Both the position numbers and the translations under genes were made by a program. From Candidatus Dojkabacteria bacterium (GTDB lineage Bacteria > Patescibacteriota > Dojkabacteria > SC72 > JAFGCJ01), in assembly GCA_028696915.1 (NCBI GenBank), contig JAQVGB010000034.1, forward strand, positions 1-9,981: 9,981 bases of DNA, given 5' to 3'. The stretch's first letter is position 1, and every line of letters starts with the position of its first letter. Below, piece by piece: positions 6,196 to 9,981 of the stretch. A model generated the notes under the pieces. It did not search any database. It saw only the letters and a program-made list of their open reading frames with translations, and was not told the origin of the DNA.

Positions 6196-7266
6196 TCACT
6201 CTTTAATAATTTCCTCTTTCTGCTCTGGCTTCTGCTCGGTGACCGGTGGGGCGTCTTGTCCCCGCTTCTTTTTCACAACAAGCAGTATCAGGATGATGAG
6301 AAGCAGAAGCGGAACGAGACAGCAACACATTAACAGCATGCAGGGTGAAAAGACCGTCGACTCAAGAAACGGCGAAAGGATTGGAAAACCGAAGCTTTCA
6401 TCATCGAGGTCCTCAAGTTCCTGGATAAGCATATCAGGGTCAAGTGGTGCCGAGCCATCGTTGGGAACTGGGGTTCGACCGGTTGGTGCCGAGCCATCGT
6501 CGGGTGATTCGCCCGGATCGGAACCCGGAACATTTCCCGTCGGCTCTGAATGATCTGCAGGTGTTCCGCGATCGGGGATGTCTCCTTCATCATCCGTATC
6601 CGGGGTATCGCCGGACACATCTGGAAGTGAGTACTTAATGTTCAGTTGAGGCTGACCGGAAATGTCACCTGACTCTCGAGAATTAAAGCGCCGCATGTAG
6701 CCGGTCGTCGCGGTTGAATACAGCACGAGTCCGTAATTATTCTCACCTGTCAGCCAGTTGTCGACGATATTTTTAACCTCAAAACCCCACCACAAGCCGC
6801 TGTCGCACCCCGCCTGCCGTGCAGGCCCAGCGGTAAACGATGGCATGGTTTTCCAGGTCACCGTCCCTTCCGCCCAATTTGACGTTACCTGCCCTGTCCG
6901 TATCTCGTTCGGCGACATATCACCTTCGCACAGGACAAGATTGCTCCTGAATCGTGCAGAAACGATCGTTGCGTTTGCGGGTATCGAGGAAATGTCGAAA
7001 CGGACAAAGGAATACCTGCCATGGGTCGTCGTTGTCGAATATGCTACCTCAAGCGAGCTCATTGAGCCGTAGTTTGTGCTTTCCTCGCCTGAATACACAA
7101 GCGCATCGGCAACGGGATACAGATCAAGGATAAATTCAGCACCACGAGCTTTTTCGGGAAGGAACGAGATGAAGGAGGTGAACAGAAAAAGGGTAGCGGT
7201 AACGGTTGCCGCGACTTTCATGAAAACAAGCCTAAACGGCGCGGGCAGTCTGCTTTTCATACACAT
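6196..7266 (-). CDS. Secreted DNRLRE-domain surface protein with C-terminal membrane anchor
   Basis: A 356-residue predicted type I membrane protein. The N-terminal signal peptide has a hydrophobic core at about 18-36 and a possible cleavage site near ARGA (40-43). Starts at residues 1, 3 (ATG at 7260) or 16 (ATG at 7221) are all compatible with it. Residues 44-213 form a DNRLRE domain: PVADALVYSGEESTNYGS, then YSFVRFDISSIPANATIVSARF, then WAEGTVTWKTMPSF. This beta-sandwich is common in bacterial surface proteins. Two cysteines (113, 154) could form a disulfide. A Pro/Asp/Gly/Thr-rich linker (about 214-280) contains DGSAP twice, 13 residues apart, encoded by identical 17-nt copies. An acidic stretch (281-291) precedes the membrane helix (about 308-331), which starts with CMLLMCCC, and a Lys/Glu-rich cytoplasmic tail. 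No sortase LPxTG motif is present. A role in adhesion or surface structure is inferred. Confidence 0.85.
   Translation of the reverse strand: MCMKSRLPAPFRLVFMKVAATVTATLFLFTSFISFLPEKARGAEFILDLYPVADALVYSGEESTNYGSMSSLEVAYSTTTTHGRYSFVRFDISSIPANATIVSARFRSNLVLCEGDMSPNEIRTGQVTSNWAEGTVTWKTMPSFTAGPARQAGCDSGLWWGFEVKNIVDNWLTGENNYGLVLYSTATTGYMRRFNSRESGDISGQPQLNIKYSLPDVSGDTPDTDDEGDIPDRGTPADHSEPTGNVPGSDPGESPDDGSAPTGRTPVPNDGSAPLDPDMLIQELEDLDDESFGFPILSPFLESTVFSPCMLLMCCCLVPLLLLIILILLVVKKKRGQDAPPVTEQKPEQKEEIIKE
6445..6500 (-). repeat. Direct repeat in the linker of the DNRLRE protein
   Basis: Seventeen identical bases (TGGTGCCGAGCCATCGT on the plus strand) occur at 6445-6461 and 6484-6500, 39 bp apart. The period is thirteen codons and encodes two DGSAP units. 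It looks like a small in-frame duplication in a low-complexity stalk. Confidence 0.85.
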
Positions 7267-7461
7267 TTCAATGAAGAAATTACTGCATCCATAGTAGATG
7301 ATAGTTCGGGAAAAATCCAGGAGGAGGAAGGGCTTTGATTAAATGCGGCGTTAACTGCGGAGGTGACTTCGGGGGGTTGTCGAGATTCACGATAAATATA
7401 TCATTACCAGCATCTATTCCGAACAATAATTAATTACCGGACTTAGTGTACAATTCCATAA
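7267..7461. other. Divergent intergenic region between the DNRLRE and UDG-like genes
   Basis: This 195-bp gap separates two divergent genes and must hold both promoters. On the plus strand TTGTCG (7377-7382) and TATCAT (7399-7404), 16 bp apart, form a second candidate upstream of the UDG-like gene. On the minus strand TACTAT (7296-7291) is a weak -10 candidate for the DNRLRE gene. Purine-rich stretches (around 7320-7330 and 7360-7376) are present, but no start codon in usable position. I see no RNA gene. Confidence 0.5.
7447..7454 (+). promoter_or_regulatory. Putative -10 of the UDG-like gene (leaderless type)
   Basis: TGTACAAT, with TACAAT at 7449-7454, lies seven bases before the ATG at 7462. 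No Shine-Dalgarno is present. The geometry matches the -10 to ATG spacing of the next two genes, but the -35 is not recognisable. Confidence 0.5.
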
Positions 7462-8133
7462 ATGGCGCGACCTACAGATATTGATACATACATCTCTGCC
7501 CTATCTGCAATGGAAACTGATGAAACCCTCTTCAATCCATACCGGCAGGTCTGTCCGATACATGACAAGGGCGATGCTCCCCGGATTCGAAGGGAGAATC
7601 TTGCCACACTCCTTCACGTACATGCACAGAGGAATACCCGGACACTTATGGTGTTTGAAGCGCCAAGTTATGCCGGTGCACGCAGGACAGGAGCACCATT
7701 CGTTAATGAAGGGATGTTCCGCGAAATTGAGCATATTCTTGGAGTTCACACAGAGTTTGAGAAAGCAACGAAAACTCCATCTCAGTCAGCGCTCACGACC
7801 AGAATCGTCTGGAATACACTGGCTGTGCTTGGTCCTGTCCCTTTAATTCTCGAGACCGTCCCTTTTCATCCTCACGAACCTACCAATCCGATGAGTAACA
7901 GAAAGCCTACGTTGCACGAAATTCTCATATTTGGCAATCATCTCGAAAGAATTATCGAGATATTCGATATTGATCAGATCATTGCTGTCGGAAGAACTGC
8001 AGAGCGGGGACTGAGAAATCTTGGTATTGAGTGCAAGCATGTACGACATCCAGCGCAAGGGGGCGTTAGAATTTTCCGGCAGGGTTTGGAGTATCATCTA
8101 AGGAAAGACGAAAGACCGGTGGTAAGGGAATGA
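7462..8133 (+). CDS. Uracil-DNA glycosylase superfamily protein (divergent motif A)
   Basis: A 223-residue protein with the layout of a bacterial UDG-superfamily group. Motif A region: LMVFEAPSYAGARRTGAPF (62-80), matching GEAPGYRGxxxTGxPF. Then TRIVWNTL (113-120) and VPFHPHEPTNPMSNRKPT (133-150), matching the NAVPFHPHxxxxPxSNRxPT segment. Then IIAVGRTAERGLRNLGI (173-189) and VRHPAQGG (194-201), the HPA motif that contacts DNA. UDG enzymes remove uracil or damaged bases from DNA. Two changes are notable: the Gly before and after EAP are Phe and Ser, and the residue expected to be Asn before VPFHP reads Glu. Activity or specificity may therefore be altered. It lacks the cysteine set of the iron-sulfur family 4 enzymes (only Cys31 and Cys191 are present). 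The start fits the -10 seven bases upstream. The next gene begins 22 bp downstream with its own promoter. Confidence 0.78.
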   Translation: MARPTDIDTYISALSAMETDETLFNPYRQVCPIHDKGDAPRIRRENLATLLHVHAQRNTRTLMVFEAPSYAGARRTGAPFVNEGMFREIEHILGVHTEFEKATKTPSQSALTTRIVWNTLAVLGPVPLILETVPFHPHEPTNPMSNRKPTLHEILIFGNHLERIIEIFDIDQIIAVGRTAERGLRNLGIECKHVRHPAQGGVRIFRQGLEYHLRKDERPVVRE

Positions 8134-8140
8134 TTATTAA

Positions 8141-8149
8141 TGCTATAGT
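8141..8149 (+). promoter_or_regulatory. Extended -10 promoter for the 8156 gene (leaderless type)
   Basis: TGCTATAGT lies in the 22-bp gap after the UDG-like gene, with exactly six bases between TATAGT and the ATG. No Shine-Dalgarno is present. Fifteen of eighteen positions from TG through ATG match the site before 8694. Confidence 0.65.
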
Positions 8150-8155
8150 CAATCC

Positions 8156-8641
8156 ATGGTTATCGGGAGACTGAAATCAGGTGAGTCTGTTATTGACAGG
8201 AAAAATACACATCTCACGCCCGAAACAAAAAACATTATTGAAGAGGCGCTCGGTCGTATTGTGTTCCCCGATAATGAACAGTTTCACATATCTACCGTGA
8301 AATTCGACCGCGTTATCGGCACGTGCAATGTGGTGAAGCTTCGAAAGGGAGATGTTGTTTTCTATGCACGAAGGAGGAACCGGAAGGGCTTATCGAAATT
8401 TGCAAAAAATCGAACCGGCATTAAGAGAAAAGTGTTAACGGTAATACTGCTGAAACCAAAGAGTGACATTTGTGTACTGGTTACAGCGTTTGTGGGAAAA
8501 CCCGCGGCCAGAGAACCATACGATCCACGTGTCACTTCGGATGATTTGAAGTACTGGAAACACCACGCCCTTGTTCCAAATTTCTCTGAGATTGTGACGG
8601 GAACAATAATCGAGAATCCTCCAGAATATTGGAAATTTTGA
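8156..8641 (+). CDS. Hypothetical basic protein with YWKHHALV motif
   Basis: I do not recognise this 161-residue protein with confidence. Residues 1-40 are helical and polar. ISTVKFDRVIGTCNVVKLRKGDVVFYARRRNRKG (45-78) is strongly basic. KFAKNRTGIKRKVLTVILLK (81-100) continues the basic region, then comes a hydrophobic strand ICVLVTAFVGK (105-115). Conserved-looking aromatic and charged residues follow: EPYDPR (120-125), DDLKYWKHHALVPNF (129-143) and PPEYWKF at the end. A compact alpha/beta fold with a basic face and a His/Trp-containing C-terminal motif could fit an RNA- or DNA-binding protein or a nuclease-type toxin, but this is speculation. There is no signal peptide or membrane helix. Basic composition, its own leaderless promoter and tight packing behind the UDG-like gene support a real gene. 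No antitoxin-like partner is evident. Confidence 0.72.
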   Translation: MVIGRLKSGESVIDRKNTHLTPETKNIIEEALGRIVFPDNEQFHISTVKFDRVIGTCNVVKLRKGDVVFYARRRNRKGLSKFAKNRTGIKRKVLTVILLKPKSDICVLVTAFVGKPAAREPYDPRVTSDDLKYWKHHALVPNFSEIVTGTIIENPPEYWKF

Positions 8642-8678
8642 GAAGAGTTATCTGGATACACTATGGGCTGGCAATCAC

Positions 8679-8687
8679 TGCTATAAT
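8679..8687 (+). promoter_or_regulatory. Extended -10 promoter for the 8694 gene (leaderless type)
   Basis: TGCTATAAT contains a perfect TATAAT (8682-8687) with the TG extension, exactly six bases before the ATG at 8694. Initiation about seven bases after the -10 would start at the ATG itself. No Shine-Dalgarno or clear -35 is present. Confidence 0.7.
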
Positions 8688-8693
8688 TACTCC

Positions 8694-9398
8694 ATGCGCA
8701 GACAATCGCAGTTCCAAACCAGGCCTACACCACCCGAGCAGCAGTCCATTTTCTGGAGGCCCGACTTGAATGAAGCGGAACTATTGAGGGCGCGTGGATT
8801 TCCGCCAACGAGGTACGAACAGACTCCATATGCCGACCGGATCCGTCAGCACGTTGAAGAGATCATAGCGCTTGCAGATATTCCTCCCGGAAGTTTTCTC
8901 GCCTCTTCGCCCCAAGAAGTCCGGGATTGGATGCACGATTTGTCGGGCAGTATGCCTGAGCACACGCCATTTCCCTACGTAACGGGGGGATTTGAATGCG
9001 GTATACAGCATGAGGGGGTCGTGTCACTGGTGGGGGAGTACACAGCGCCATGGAGTCCATACTTCATAATGGGACTTGAGCCTGACCGCTGGATCGAAGA
9101 GAATAAGACCAGAGATCCGGTGGTTGATCTGGAAAAAAGAGTTGCCTTCTGGCGTCGTGTCCTTCCATCACCATCCTGTGTATTTGTTGTTCCACCGGGC
9201 ACTACGGATTATGACGAACTTTCACAAATAACGGGAACGTTCAGACATCCAAATGCCATCCATCTTGGCTATGTGGGAGACACCCCCTCGCTTAAAGAAG
9301 CTCGCCGTCACAGGGCCGCCACCCCCCGACACTTTTGGAACCTTGCTATCGGAGTAGATCCCCGGGGTATTGTGCAGGGCATAATGGTAAACGACTAG
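8694..9398 (+). CDS. Hypothetical protein with a possible nucleotidyltransferase-like segment
   Basis: A 234-residue protein I cannot assign firmly. Residues 1-90 are Pro/Arg-rich, then helical. From about 109 the pattern VVSLVGEYTAPWSPYFIMGLEPDRWIEENKTRDPVVDLEKRVAFWRRVLPSPSCVFVVP resembles the later part of HIGH-type cytidylyl/adenylyltransferases. There a strand ending in G-x-x-x-D is followed by K-x-R-x-P, an R at the start of the next helix, and a final hydrophobic strand. Here these would be GLEPD (127-131), KTRDP (138-142) and KRV (148-150). NAIHLGYVGDTPSLKEARRHRA (187-208) follows. The GxFDxxHxGH catalytic motif of that fold is not seen, so this is either a degenerate member or a chance likeness. 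No membrane segment is present. It is the last of three separately promoted genes and is convergent with the pentapeptide-repeat gene 37 bp away. Confidence 0.68.
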   Translation: MRRQSQFQTRPTPPEQQSIFWRPDLNEAELLRARGFPPTRYEQTPYADRIRQHVEEIIALADIPPGSFLASSPQEVRDWMHDLSGSMPEHTPFPYVTGGFECGIQHEGVVSLVGEYTAPWSPYFIMGLEPDRWIEENKTRDPVVDLEKRVAFWRRVLPSPSCVFVVPPGTTDYDELSQITGTFRHPNAIHLGYVGDTPSLKEARRHRAATPRHFWNLAIGVDPRGIVQGIMVND

Positions 9399-9435
9399 CA
9401 CACGTCAGACCTGCTTTCGGGTGGGCTTGATATGT

Positions 9436-9981
9436 TTATGTAGTATTCCCCTCCCCGCTCATCACAAACCCCCTTGCATTACCGAGCGCAATGAAGCCGT
9501 TAAGGTCCAGCACGCAGTTTTTAATTCGGCAGTCACTATAGTTCACTCCTGACAGATCGGCCCGATCGAAGTATGCACCGTCCAATTCACACTTTTCAAA
9601 TAGAGCTCTCGTCAAATTGCTGCCCTCGAAACTGACACCCTTCATTCTACAATGGTCAAAAATTGACGAGGTGAGATCGACGTCTTTGAATACACATCCG
9701 CTCAAGTTCCACGGTTTCTTCACAAACTGCTCACCGGCTTTCGTCTGGTAAAAGGAGCACGATTCCATAATCGCACCGCTGAAATCGCACTGAGCAAGAT
9801 CAGTGTCAGAAAAGTCGAGGTAGCTGAGACGACTGTCTGGAAAACGACACTGGTGGAACGAGGTGATCTCGAACTTCACGCCCTGCAGATCGCACTGTCG
9901 AAAGGTGCATCCGTTAAAACTGCTGAGTTTAAGGATTGCGCCAGCAAACACACAGTGCTCGAAGACAGCATCCTCAAAGTC
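9436..9981 (-). CDS. Pentapeptide-repeat protein (partial, N-terminus off the right edge)
   Basis: The minus-strand frame is open from the window edge to a TAA at 9438-9436, giving 181 visible residues. A GTG at 9951 is only an internal codon: the ten residues before it (DFEDAVFEHC) already continue the repeat. Units of the A(D/N)LXX type recur throughout, for example CDLQG, LDFSD, CDFSG, VDLTS, SNLTR, CELDG and ADLSG, with Phe or Leu at the central position. Such repeats fold into a right-handed quadrilateral beta-helix. An irregular insert (FYQTKAGEQFVKKPWN, about 78-93) interrupts the coils. Cys is unusually frequent at one repeat position. The family includes gyrase-protecting and scaffold proteins, but nothing here shows which. 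The last 20 residues leave the repeat and probably cap it. Confidence 0.9.
   Translation of the reverse strand, partial: DFEDAVFEHCVFAGAILKLSSFNGCTFRQCDLQGVKFEITSFHQCRFPDSRLSYLDFSDTDLAQCDFSGAIMESCSFYQTKAGEQFVKKPWNLSGCVFKDVDLTSSIFDHCRMKGVSFEGSNLTRALFEKCELDGAYFDRADLSGVNYSDCRIKNCVLDLNGFIALGNARGFVMSGEGNTT

Noticed and set aside
9436..9951. Pentapeptide protein starting at the GTG at 9951
   Set aside because: The frame continues to the window edge with in-register repeat residues, so this GTG is internal and the gene is partial.
1..9981. TGA recoding, tRNA or rRNA genes, CRISPR arrays, insertion sequences
   Set aside because: TGA ends several apparently complete genes. No cloverleaf, rRNA motif, regularly spaced repeat array or transposase motif was seen by eye.

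Overview
The window looks like a chromosomal stretch of a bacterium with standard-code stops: TAA, TAG and TGA all end apparently intact genes, so TGA is not reassigned. Moderate GC, an ECF sigma factor overlapping a DUF5667 membrane protein, a DNRLRE surface protein, many hypotheticals and several genes with apparently leaderless promoters suggest a Patescibacteria/CPR-type genome (Peregrinibacteria-like is my guess). No rRNA, tRNA or ribosomal protein is present to confirm this, so the placement is inference.

Layout. 1-376 (-): 5' part of a P-loop ATPase of the phage AAA_24/Sak4 type, running off the left edge. 487-1551 (-): a 354-residue protein of unknown function, with a perfect 32-bp palindrome inside its coding sequence. 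1588-1621: an intrinsic terminator that closes a two-gene operon, 1647-3021 (-), encoding an ECF sigma factor and an overlapping single-pass DUF5667 protein, probably a sigma/regulator pair. Divergently (+), a small DisA_N-like (diadenylate-cyclase-type) protein precedes glmS (3781-5550). This recalls the cdaA-glmM-glmS neighbourhood of Firmicutes. A DUF456 membrane protein follows at 5656-6144 behind a strong sigma-70-type promoter. It is convergent with a secreted, membrane-anchored DNRLRE protein (6196-7266, -).

After a 195-bp divergent gap come three plus-strand genes (7462-9398): a divergent uracil-DNA glycosylase superfamily protein, a basic unknown protein with a YWKHHALV motif, and a protein with a possible nucleotidyltransferase-like segment. 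Although they are closely packed, each has its own -10 element 6-7 nt before its ATG and no Shine-Dalgarno. They therefore look like separately transcribed leaderless genes. The window ends in the 3' part of a pentapeptide-repeat gene (-) that runs off the right edge.

How the genes may work together: the sigma/DUF5667 pair is a likely envelope-sensing switch. The DAC-like protein and GlmS plausibly link c-di-AMP-type signalling to amino-sugar and wall-precursor supply. The DNRLRE and DUF456 proteins are envelope components. The 7.4-9.4 kb cluster is the most accessory-looking part. I saw no insertion sequence, CRISPR array, rRNA or tRNA.
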